This document shows, piece after piece, positions 34,810 to 40,929 of a stretch of 41,766 nucleotides of DNA; the first letter of the stretch is position 1, and each line of letters opens with the position of its first letter. A program made the translations under genes and the position numbers. The notes under the pieces are model-generated. The model did no database searches. It saw nothing but the letters and a program-made list of their open reading frames with translations, and was not told where the DNA came from. Origin of the DNA: Alistipes sp. CAG:831 (lineage in GTDB: Bacteria > Bacteroidota > Bacteroidia > Bacteroidales > UBA932); the NCBI GenBank assembly GCA_000432775.1, contig HF990346.1, positions 1 through 41,766 on the forward strand, in the 5' to 3' direction.

Positions 34810-35088
34810 TTATGAGTTTTTATAACTATATTCGATAAAATCTATCATTGATGCGGCAATATCAAAATCTACTGCTTTTAATTTGCAGTAATTATATTCT
34901 CCCGCATCCTTTGGGCATATACCCATGCATATCGGCAGATACTTACAAGATAGGCACACTTCGTTTTCAAAGGATTTTATCTTATATTTTTCCAAATAGT
35001 TGTTACTCCAGGAGACAGAACCGTCATTTCGTCGATTGAAAACAAAGAATCTTTGTCCATAATAAAAAGTTTTAGTTAATAAATTTGC
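34810..35088 (-). pseudogene. 5'-truncated radical SAM/SPASM peptide maturase (C-terminal fragment)
   Basis: From the stop at 34810 the frame is open back to 35088 with no ATG; the first possible start is a TTG at 34995. The translation reads FYYGQRFFVFNRRNDGSVSW, NNYLEKYKIKSFE, then a cysteine-rich SPASM domain CLSCKYLPICMGICPK with a further Cys 9 residues later. That is the auxiliary iron-sulfur cluster domain that ends radical-SAM RiPP maturases. The catalytic CxxxCxxC half and the start are gone; the sequence meets the 3' end of the 35141-35722 gene about 50 bp further. Loss of this enzyme suggests the peptide product is no longer made. Confidence 0.8.
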
Positions 35089-35140
35089 CTACGTATAGTT
35101 TTCGGCTTATGCTCCTTTTATCAGTGAGGTCTGAATTTTT

Positions 35141-35722
35141 CTACATCTCGCGTATAATCTCCTCCTGCGCGGCAGCTTTCAGGTCCTCCCGCCAGTACGT
35201 CAGGGTGACGAACCAGTACAGGCTGTTGTTTACGGCCTCGCTTCTTTCGAGGCTCACCGTGCAGACCGCACCGTAGGAGCCGGTATAGGTCACACTGCGG
35301 CGGGTACCGTCTGCGGAGAGCCCTTCCTCCCTTCGGATGTCCTTCACACGGCCGTATTTGCTGTCCAAGTCCGCTAGCAGGGACGTGTACTCTGGCTCTG
35401 CCTCCCCGGGAGTGCCGTAGCCCCTGTTCATGCTGACCATGTAGAATGTCCCGCCGGGGCTGAAGTACATATTGAAGTTCCCCCATTCCCGGCCTCCAAA
35501 GCGGATGTCCCGGAGTCTCTTGAACTGCTCGACGTACACCCGCTCAATCCCATCCCGCCGGCAGCTGTCCCGGCTCCGGCCTCCGAATCCCGGAATCTCC
35601 AGCATCTCCCCGTAGGTCTGCCCCAGTTCCAGGCCGAGGAAGCGGTCCTGTATTTCCGTCTGTGCGGATGCCGCTATGGCTGTCACCGCAAGCGCGGCAA
35701 GCAAAATAACAGTCCGTCTCAT
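35141..35722 (-). CDS. Secreted protein of unknown function, twin B
   Basis: 193 residues with a signal peptide 1-20 (VTAIAASAQ). After it comes QDRFLGLELGQTYGEMLEIP, DIRFGGREWGNFNMYFSPGG, a helix LLADLDSKYGRVKDIR, and strands TYTGSYGAVCTVSLERSEA and SLYWFVTLTYWRED. It lines up along its full length with the upstream gene (35725-36306): same length, QDRFLGLELG versus QGTFLGCRLG, FGGREWGNFNMYFS versus FGGQTWSECRYYFS. So the two are tandem duplicates that have diverged strongly. The gap between them is 2 bp. No named family is recognised; likely periplasmic. Confidence 0.72.
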   Translation of the reverse strand: MRRTVILLAALAVTAIAASAQTEIQDRFLGLELGQTYGEMLEIPGFGGRSRDSCRRDGIERVYVEQFKRLRDIRFGGREWGNFNMYFSPGGTFYMVSMNRGYGTPGEAEPEYTSLLADLDSKYGRVKDIRREEGLSADGTRRSVTYTGSYGAVCTVSLERSEAVNNSLYWFVTLTYWREDLKAAAQEEIIREM

Positions 35723-35724
35723 GG

Positions 35725-36306
35725 CTACAATTCCTCCATATATTGTGAGCTGCGCTCGATTTGCAGACTTTCATCACTGTAGTACAGAAAGACATAGTAG
35801 TACATGCGCCCGCCGGTGGAGGGCCCGTACTGAAGCACTAATGAGCACGAGCGGCCGCCTTCGTCGATAAAGGTGACCGACTCCAGCATCTCCCTCTCCC
35901 ATTCGTCCGTCACCGTCCGCTCAAAGCCGGAGTCCTCCGGATACCTTGTGTCCAGATTTTTCAGGACGGTCCTGTAGCGGGCCCGCGCATGGTCCTCGTA
36001 GGAGAAATTGGCGTAGAAACGGACCTTGTACAGAAGGCCTGCGTCGGAGAAATAATAACGGCACTCGCTCCACGTCTGGCCCCCGAAAACGACATTCGGG
36101 TTCAGACCGGTGTTCACGGCGAAGTATCCGTAGTATCGCGAAGATGTAGTGTTGAAGCCCCGGCATTCCCATCTTTCAGGGTTGCTCACCGACCGGAAGT
36201 CCTCTCCCAACCGGCAGCCGAGGAAAGTGCCCTGCACCCTGTCCTGCGCCGGTGCGGCCAGGGCGGAGCAGAGAGTCAGAATAACGATTAGAAATGTTGT
36301 TCTCAT
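35725..36306 (-). CDS. Secreted protein of unknown function, twin A
   Basis: 193 residues, signal peptide 1-20 (CSALAAPAQ), then a beta-rich domain with FLGCRLGEDFRSVSNPERWE, VFGGQTWSECRYYFSDAGLL, TVLKNLDTRYPEDSGFERTV and RMYYYVFLYYSDES. Paralogue of the next gene on the same strand and probably co-transcribed with it. Its promoter and a long hairpin lie directly before the start codon (36309-36342). The GC-rich codons contrast with the AT-rich export locus downstream. Function unknown. Confidence 0.72.
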   Translation of the reverse strand: MRTTFLIVILTLCSALAAPAQDRVQGTFLGCRLGEDFRSVSNPERWECRGFNTTSSRYYGYFAVNTGLNPNVVFGGQTWSECRYYFSDAGLLYKVRFYANFSYEDHARARYRTVLKNLDTRYPEDSGFERTVTDEWEREMLESVTFIDEGGRSCSLVLQYGPSTGGRMYYYVFLYYSDESLQIERSSQYMEEL

Positions 36307-36308
36307 GA

Positions 36309-36342
36309 TGCACTCGGTTTTATTGGTTCGAGTGCAAATTTA
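36309..36342 (-). promoter_or_regulatory. -7 box (TAAATTTG) overlapping an 8-bp inverted repeat before the twin genes
   Basis: Minus-strand TAAATTTG (36335-36342) matches TAnnTTTG. The perfect inverted repeat TGCACTCG (36309-36316) / CGAGTGCA (36329-36336) with a 12-bp loop begins 2 bp before the start codon and overlaps the box. The leader would be only about 22 nt and almost all of it hairpin, so the repeat may act as an operator or as an RNA structure that controls initiation. Confidence 0.6.
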
Positions 36343-36553
36343 GACGCGGGGACAGCGCGATGCAAGGGAAAAAGACTTCCTTAAAACAAGGGCAATTCTA
36401 TGACATTCAACATATTACACCTGTTATAAAACTTCTGCCAAAACATAAACCACTGATTTCCAACATATTTCATTTTACGCCTATGGAGGTTTTTTAAAAC
36501 TTCCAAATCACTATATATCAGCCAATTGAGCACTGATATCGGGAAGTTTTTTC
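36343..36553. other. Gap with no supported gene
   Basis: AT-rich stretch of about 210 bp between the twin-gene promoter and the AAA ATPase remnant. A 64-codon minus-strand frame (36381-36575) crosses it, but I see no promoter, no recognisable motif and no family, and its first codons overlap the tail of the remnant in another frame. Confidence 0.4.
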
Positions 36554-36775
36554 TTATAGAAGAAGCCACTTCCATGCTGGTATCACCTGTATGATTTTCC
36601 CGTTTACCGACAGTTCTGTTTCCTCATCAACCGATATGACAGTAAGGTTCTCACACCCGGAACGGTTATTATCTGCCCGGTGTCCGTGGGCAACTCCAAA
36701 TCACGGGGGATTACATCGAAAGGTATTTCCGACTGTTTGAGCGCTATGAGCGATTTAATCGCATCTTTCCTTTTT
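36554..36775 (-). pseudogene. Internally deleted AAA ATPase (AAA_14/DUF4143-like), both ends preserved
   Basis: Reading the minus strand after the stop of the upstream gene gives an N-terminal piece in one frame, KDAIKSLIALKQSEIPFDVI then PRDLELPTDTGQIITVPGVR. That is the run-up to the Walker A of this ATPase family (normally GVRRxGKS). Directly after, in the next frame, comes ENLTVISVDEETELSVNGKI then IQVIPAWKWLL and a stop, the typical C-terminal end of the same family. Some 300 or more residues between are missing. It is a relic; the ATPase family is mobile and common in Bacteroidales accessory regions. Identification rests on recalled family patterns. Confidence 0.6.
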
Positions 36776-37463
36776 ACAAGGAAACATTGTAGTCAAGAAG
36801 TTTTTCATTGAGAAACTTGGACAGACGCACCGGACTTCCCATCTTCTTGGCCAGCTGCGTCTTCCATTTGTTGAGCCGGTTCATGTCCATCCGGAAGATG
36901 ACGCTGACCGCATTCGGGGAGATGCCGCAGCACATCAGGGCCACGAGCTGCCGGTCCTCCTCCGTAAGCCACGGATATTCGGAGTAAAGCCCGTTCAGGA
37001 ATCCGGGATAGGATGCCTCCATCAGTGCCCCCACCTGCGCGAACGTATTTCTGTCCGCGACGGTGGAGTCCAGCACCTCCTTCACCCTCCGGCCCAATGT
37101 CTCCGGACGGGACGCGCTCTCGAGATAGATATTCGCCAGTTCATCCGTAACCAGCAGCAGCCTCTCCGTAAACGCAATCAGTTCCCCGCTTTCCTTGCGC
37201 CTCTGATTCCTCTGCCGAAGCATCCTCGCCATCTCCCTGCTCTCCCTCACCTCAGCCTCCAGACTCTCGATCTCCTCCTGTTGCCCCTGAATCTTATCCT
37301 TCTGCACCCACGTATCCCCCTCCAGGTCCTTGGAGATACTGTAGAACATGGACGTCTTTTTCCGTTCCCTCCTCAGTGCAGCCCTACAATCGAAATACGC
37401 ATATACGACCACGGCCAGCACCAGAGCCATAACTATCAATATGATATTAAACTGCATTGTCAT
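36774..37463 (-). CDS. Membrane-anchored protein with coiled coil and C-terminal HTH
   Basis: 229 residues from the ATG at 37463 (a second ATG at 37457 is also possible). A longer open frame to 37586 runs through the promoter and a repeat element and is not used. One membrane helix (about 6-26), a conserved RRERKKTSMFYSISKDLEGD segment, a coiled coil (about 50-90), a helical middle, and a LuxR-like HTH at the end (WLTEEDRQLVALMCCGISPN, AVSVIFRMDMNRLNKWKTQL). The arrangement resembles the C-termini of Bacteroidota TPR regulators in which the HTH is membrane-tethered. Its first part is shared with the 29458-29832 protein. Target unknown. Confidence 0.72.
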   Translation of the reverse strand: MTMQFNIILIVMALVLAVVVYAYFDCRAALRRERKKTSMFYSISKDLEGDTWVQKDKIQGQQEEIESLEAEVRESREMARMLRQRNQRRKESGELIAFTERLLLVTDELANIYLESASRPETLGRRVKEVLDSTVADRNTFAQVGALMEASYPGFLNGLYSEYPWLTEEDRQLVALMCCGISPNAVSVIFRMDMNRLNKWKTQLAKKMGSPVRLSKFLNEKLLDYNVSL

Positions 37464-37467
37464 GATG

Positions 37468-37475
37468 CAAAGATA
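37468..37475 (-). promoter_or_regulatory. -7 box (TATCTTTG), near-leaderless promoter
   Basis: Minus-strand TATCTTTG matches TAnnTTTG and ends only 4 bp before the ATG at 37463. With a start point 5-7 nt downstream, the mRNA would begin at or inside the first ATG, giving a leaderless message or use of the ATG at 37457. The first repeat element starts about 38 bp upstream. Confidence 0.55.
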
Positions 37476-37512
37476 CTCAAAATTATATTTACCTTCTCCT
37501 GAAACCGGTATC

Positions 37513-37668
37513 ATCTGAACCCGACAGTCCCTCACAACAAGCTCTATTTCAGAATACTTCCCTGGAATACGAAGTTCAGATAACACCCATCACCTCCGCA
37601 TCTGAACAATCGACATCGAAATAACTCCTTAACCTTGCGCATTTTACCCAATTCCTTCAAGTTCAGAT
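37513..37668. repeat. Phased 8-mer repeat element, copy 1
   Basis: ATCTGAAC at 37513, GTTCAGAT at 37574, ATCTGAAC at 37600, GTTCAGAT at 37661. Start-to-start distances are 61, 26 and 61 bp. Each 69-bp unit (ATCTGAAC N53 GTTCAGAT) is repeated with an 18-bp spacer. The interiors differ from unit to unit. All four 8-mers are exact. Confidence 0.9.
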
Positions 37669-37793
37669 CAAAATGGACAGAATCCGCCTCAAATTTTCCC
37701 TTAACTCACCACCCGCCCTACAGTTACCTCCTGGCTGTATTTTTCTCCATCACCTGAGTTCGGGCAGCAGCTCATAAGTCCGACTTCACTCTG

Positions 37794-37949
37794 ATCTGAA
37801 CTGCAACAACACCAATAGTACTTTATATGTCAAGCTATTAGCATCTACACATGAGTTCAGATCAGTTCATCCTCCCCAGTATCTGAACCGGACTGATTCC
37901 CGTAACACGCTTTGCACAAATGATTTAGACAAATGGCCTCGGTGCAGAC
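37794..37949. repeat. Phased 8-mer repeat element, copy 2 (last 8-mer degenerate)
   Basis: ATCTGAAC at 37794, GTTCAGAT at 37855, ATCTGAAC at 37881, and GTGCAGAC (6 of 8 matching) at 37942, so the spacing is again 61, 26, 61. The element ends 14 bp before the stop codon of the sugar-kinase gene. Between copies 1 and 2 (37669-37793) I see no gene. Confidence 0.85.
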
Positions 37950-37963
37950 TAAATAAATAAACG

Positions 37964-38935
37964 TCAGTGACGCACAGCCCGCAGCCCCTCCGGCAGCACC
38001 GGCATAGCCCCCTCGCACGAACAGACATAGGCGGAGACATTAACCGCCAGACGATGCGCTTCCTGAATGGATAGTCCGCGAATCAAAGCAGACGCGAACG
38101 CAGCCGTAAAGGAATCTCCAGCGCCCACTGTATCAGCGACCTTCACCTTCGGCGTATCGAGAAAGGAGACATCCTCTCCACCGGAGGCAAACACGTAACT
38201 GCCCTGCACGCCGCATGTCAGAATCAGAATTTTCAAATCAAACTGGTGCATGAGCCTTCTGCACAGTTCAGTAGAGTCTACGCCCGTCAGAGACAGCATA
38301 CCGGAAAGGACAGTCAGTTCTTCCTCATTTATCTTGAGAATATTACATTGCCGAAGAGCATCCATGACGACATCACGGGTGTAGAAATGTTGCCTCAGGT
38401 TGATATCCAGGATGCGCCACTGTCCCTCCCCGGCTGGAACAGCATCGACAAAACGGGAAACAGTCCGGCATGACACCGGACTGCGGCGGGCGAGTGTTCC
38501 GAAACAGACTGCCCTCGTCCGTGATGCCAGCTGCCTGAGAGCGGAAGTCCAGGGGATATTGTCCCACGCGGCCTGCATACGGATATCATACCGGGGCACT
38601 CCATCTGCATCAAGCTCGACACCTACAGTACCTGTCGGGAAATCAGTCATTCCGATCAGGATATTAAATCCGGGACCAAGCCTCTGCCCCTTTGACACAC
38701 CGCTATCTGTCAGACCGGTACATCCCGGCAGCGGATACGCCGACATGGTTTCCACCAGCTCCCTGACAGCTGCTTCCCCGGCCTCATCCCTTCCCACCGC
38801 ACTCACCAGCACGGACTCCAGACCGAATTGAGAAACATGGTACGCAAAGTTTGCAGGAGCGCCACCAAGCCTGCGCCCGCCCGGCAGCATATCCCAGAGA
38901 AGTTCTCCGATTCCGACTACGAATTCTTTTTCCAT
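37964..38935 (-). CDS. PfkB-family carbohydrate kinase (fructokinase-like)
   Basis: 323 residues from the ATG at 38935; the 33 extra upstream codons lie over the promoter region. N-terminal GELLWDMLPGGRRLGGAPANFAYHVSQFG is the substrate-binding PfkB signature 1. The C-terminal DTVGAGDSFTAAF is signature 2 with the catalytic Asp and anion hole. Between them is a normal ribokinase fold (LKINEEELTVL, ILILTCGVQGSYVF). The family phosphorylates sugars or nucleosides with ATP; the GELLWD start is typical of fructokinase-like members. No sugar-uptake genes are adjacent. It is downstream of, and on the same strand as, the RAYT gene, but has its own promoter. Confidence 0.88.
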   Translation of the reverse strand: MEKEFVVGIGELLWDMLPGGRRLGGAPANFAYHVSQFGLESVLVSAVGRDEAGEAAVRELVETMSAYPLPGCTGLTDSGVSKGQRLGPGFNILIGMTDFPTGTVGVELDADGVPRYDIRMQAAWDNIPWTSALRQLASRTRAVCFGTLARRSPVSCRTVSRFVDAVPAGEGQWRILDINLRQHFYTRDVVMDALRQCNILKINEEELTVLSGMLSLTGVDSTELCRRLMHQFDLKILILTCGVQGSYVFASGGEDVSFLDTPKVKVADTVGAGDSFTAAFASALIRGLSIQEAHRLAVNVSAYVCSCEGAMPVLPEGLRAVRH

Positions 38936-38983
38936 ATCTACAAAAACGTTTTTTCGGTAAATATACGTAGAAGCCGAGAGCAG

Positions 38984-38999
38984 AGCAAATCTATTTGCT
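38984..38999 (-). promoter_or_regulatory. Palindrome AGCAAATCTATTTGCT covering the kinase -7 box
   Basis: AGCAAAT and ATTTGCT (7+7 bp, 2-bp centre) form a perfect palindrome. Its minus strand contains TAGATTTG (38986-38993), a TAnnTTTG box about 50 nt before the kinase start codon. A repressor bound here would block the promoter directly. Confidence 0.55.
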
Positions 39000-39049
39000 A
39001 TGCCGAGGCGCAACAGTATAAATGGCGAAGCCAAATATACGCAGAAGAA

Positions 39050-39940
39050 TTACACATGATACACACATCTTTCTGCCTGTTCCTGGGCAATCTTCCATTC
39101 TGAGCGCAGCATACTGACCACTTCCATGCTCTGCTCCCAGGTCAGTTGCGCAAAACTGGCGCTGCCATACCGCGGTACGAGCTCGGTATCCACCAGTTCG
39201 CACAGCAGCTGGTCCGGCACCAACAGCCGTCCATGCCCCTTCTCGTACTTCAGCCAACTGTCCAAATCCGCCTCATCCCCTTCCACAGACTTAAGAGTCA
39301 CCGGACTGACAGACGCATTCTCCTCCATCTGCTCCTTCTCCCACTTCGGGCCGGAGTATCTGGTAGTAAAATACATAAACCTGCCTGAAGTAACGAACAG
39401 AGTCTCCACCATCCGGTAATCGACAATACTCATCGGGTCTATCATCCCCTCCCTATCACCGCCATAGCACTTGGGCAGGGGCGTCTTCTCCCGCTTGATC
39501 ACAGGCGCACTGCCGATACTGTAAAGAGAGCCGGGATAGGCGAAATAACATACCGCCGAAGAGTACGGATAGACAAATGGATTGCCCACCAGGCCATGGT
39601 GCACCGGATTGCGGATAATATATGCCAGAAGCGTGACAATATGCAGGTTACCGGCCACCTCAAGCACTTTACGCGATACCTTGGGCAGACTCACCCCGTA
39701 CTTACAGTAATAATAATTGGCATAGCTCACCCCCAGCATCCGGAAAAACTTGCCGATATCATCAGCCATTACCGCCAGATGATAATGATTGGACATCACG
39801 GCATAAGCCAGCACGCGCACCTTATACTTGAGAGCAAGCAAGGCCAAAGTATTGATAAAACGGATGTAATCCTGTCTGCTGCGGAACATCAGACCCCTCC
39901 TGCAGCGCACACACAAATGATAGATTTTGAGATTCTCCAT
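39050..39940 (-). CDS. REP-associated tyrosine transposase-like protein (RAYT, Y1/HUH)
   Basis: 296 residues. HUH metal motif AVMSNHYHLAVMAD (His52, His54) and the downstream helix LLAYIIRNPVHHGLVGNP with candidate catalytic Tyr107, followed by YPYSSAVCY. These match the Y1 transposases that act on REP/REPIN hairpins rather than IS200 ends. Residues about 190-296 are an extra C-terminal domain of Glu/Leu-rich helices. It is a single gene with no IS-type flanking ends visible. It is bracketed at a distance by four copies of the phased 8-mer repeat element (two on each side), which may be its substrates. The gene has a strong Shine-Dalgarno AGGAGG, uncommon in this genome. Confidence 0.85.
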   Translation of the reverse strand: MENLKIYHLCVRCRRGLMFRSRQDYIRFINTLALLALKYKVRVLAYAVMSNHYHLAVMADDIGKFFRMLGVSYANYYYCKYGVSLPKVSRKVLEVAGNLHIVTLLAYIIRNPVHHGLVGNPFVYPYSSAVCYFAYPGSLYSIGSAPVIKREKTPLPKCYGGDREGMIDPMSIVDYRMVETLFVTSGRFMYFTTRYSGPKWEKEQMEENASVSPVTLKSVEGDEADLDSWLKYEKGHGRLLVPDQLLCELVDTELVPRYGSASFAQLTWEQSMEVVSMLRSEWKIAQEQAERCVYHV

Positions 39941-39948
39941 ATATCTTC

Positions 39949-39986
39949 CCTCCTGTTCTAACTTTAAACTGTACGGAACAAAGCTA
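39949..39986 (-). promoter_or_regulatory. -7 box (TAGCTTTG) and strong Shine-Dalgarno of the RAYT gene
   Basis: Minus-strand TAGCTTTG (39979-39986) matches TAnnTTTG. AGGAGG (39949-39954 on the minus strand) lies 8 nt before the ATG at 39940. Full Shine-Dalgarno sites are rare in Bacteroidota, so this one decides the start with confidence. Confidence 0.6.
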
Positions 39987-40303
39987 GGTATTATTACTCA
40001 CATTCCAAAATGCTATAACGCTATTACAATCTGGGTAAAATTTTTTACTTCCTATAAATCAAACTTCTTCCTGTTGCCCCCGACCTTACCGCATCACACA
40101 TCACCCTCACCACGGAGCTATCTCCCGCATTAGCAACACGTTCCATCCTATAGACATCTTTCATTCCACCAATATCTTCCCTCCTGCCTGGAATCCACAG
40201 CTCCTGCACGCAGTACGACATCCTACATCCCATCCGTCAGCATCCATTTTCCCTGTCCCCGCCGGGCTGCATCTGATCCTTCCCCATACTTCTTCCTCGT
40301 AGC
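39987..40303. other. Intergenic stretch without a supported gene
   Basis: Pyrimidine-rich on the plus strand. Short open frames (for example 40045-40233 minus) have no promoter or family match. No exact copy of the 8-mer repeat occurs until 40304; one near-copy, ATCTGATC, is at 40271. Confidence 0.5.
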
Positions 40304-40460
40304 ATCTGAACCTCAACTGATATGATATCTTGCGGTTTTTCAAGGATTTTCAGCAATATCGTGAGTTCAGATTGACGGGAGCATATTTGCATCTGAACTT
40401 AGATGAGACTGGGCAGCTTACAATCAATCAGGCATTTACCTCAAGTGTGCCCGTTCAGAT
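40304..40460. repeat. Phased 8-mer repeat element, copy 3
   Basis: ATCTGAAC at 40304, GTTCAGAT at 40365, ATCTGAAC at 40391, GTTCAGAT at 40453; distances 61, 26 and 62 bp (one extra base). All four 8-mers are exact. Its second unit shares blocks with copy 4 (ACAATCA, AGGCATTT), and its first unit has TTTTCAGCAAT where copy 4 has TTTACAGCAAT at the same offset. Confidence 0.9.
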
Positions 40461-40564
40461 ACATCCTTACTCATTATCCGCAGACTCACCCTGCCCCGCC
40501 CACACACTGCTCTCACCGTGATTCAGCGTGCTGCATCCATATCCTTGGTACGGGTTCAGCCTTA

Positions 40565-40720
40565 ATCTGAACGTGAAATATTTTGGCAACAGCAAGTTAT
40601 TCAGCAATTTACAGCAATGCGTCCGGTTCAGATGCCATTGATATGGGGTCAATCTGAACTGAGCTAATTCCAGTCAGCAGCCGACAATCAAGGCATTTCA
40701 CTCTAGTGCACAGTTCAGAT
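40565..40720. repeat. Phased 8-mer repeat element, copy 4
   Basis: ATCTGAAC at 40565, GTTCAGAT at 40626, ATCTGAAC at 40652, GTTCAGAT at 40713; distances 61, 26 and 61 bp, all exact. A half-match GTTCAGCC lies at 40554. Between copies 3 and 4 (40461-40564) and from 40721 to the terminator I see no gene. Confidence 0.9.
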
Positions 40721-40860
40721 GGGGAACAAAGGGAGAATGGGTACGAAACGGGACAGAGTGAAAAGAATCGATGAGATGCAGAATAAAAAATTCGGAGAGT
40801 GATAGGAGTGCCGGAGAAGTTAAAGGACAAGGGAAGCAGGGGCGCAGGAATGCTGCGGGC

Positions 40861-40896
40861 AAAAAACAACCGCCCCGGGCATCAGTCCGGAGCGGT
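40861..40896 (-). terminator. Rho-independent terminator after rpsC
   Basis: On the minus strand ACCGCTCCGG (40896-40887) pairs with CCGGGGCGGT (40878-40869) around an 8-nt loop, with one G-U pair, then TGTTTTTT. It lies 34 bp after the rpsC stop, so the ribosomal operon ends here. Confidence 0.88.
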
Positions 40897-40929
40897 CGGT
40901 CAAAAAACAAACGAGTATGTATTACAAAA

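Noticed and set aside
34977..35060. 27-codon minus-strand frame starting MDKDSLFSIDEMTVL as a precursor peptide of the export locus
   Set aside because: It lies in another frame of the SPASM relic, whose own frame shows clear family sequence across the same bases. It has no double-glycine leader site and no Cys/Ser/Thr-rich core.
36381..36575. 64-residue minus-strand frame as a gene
   Set aside because: AT-rich gap, no promoter box, no recognisable motif, and its first codons overlap the ATPase relic in a different frame.
39050..39940. Complete IS200/IS605 insertion sequence
   Set aside because: No tnpB/IscB, no IS-type hairpin ends close to the gene, and the protein has the RAYT-type NPVHHGLVGNP helix and a longer C-terminal domain.
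40330..40521. Short plus-strand frames between 40.0 and 40.9 kb as genes
   Set aside because: They run through the repeat elements, have no promoter and show no family features.
37513..40720. CRISPR array reading of the GTTCAGAT/ATCTGAAC repeats
   Set aside because: The conserved part is only 8 bp and alternates in orientation, gaps alternate 53 and 18 bp, the interiors of copies 3 and 4 are related, and no cas genes are near.
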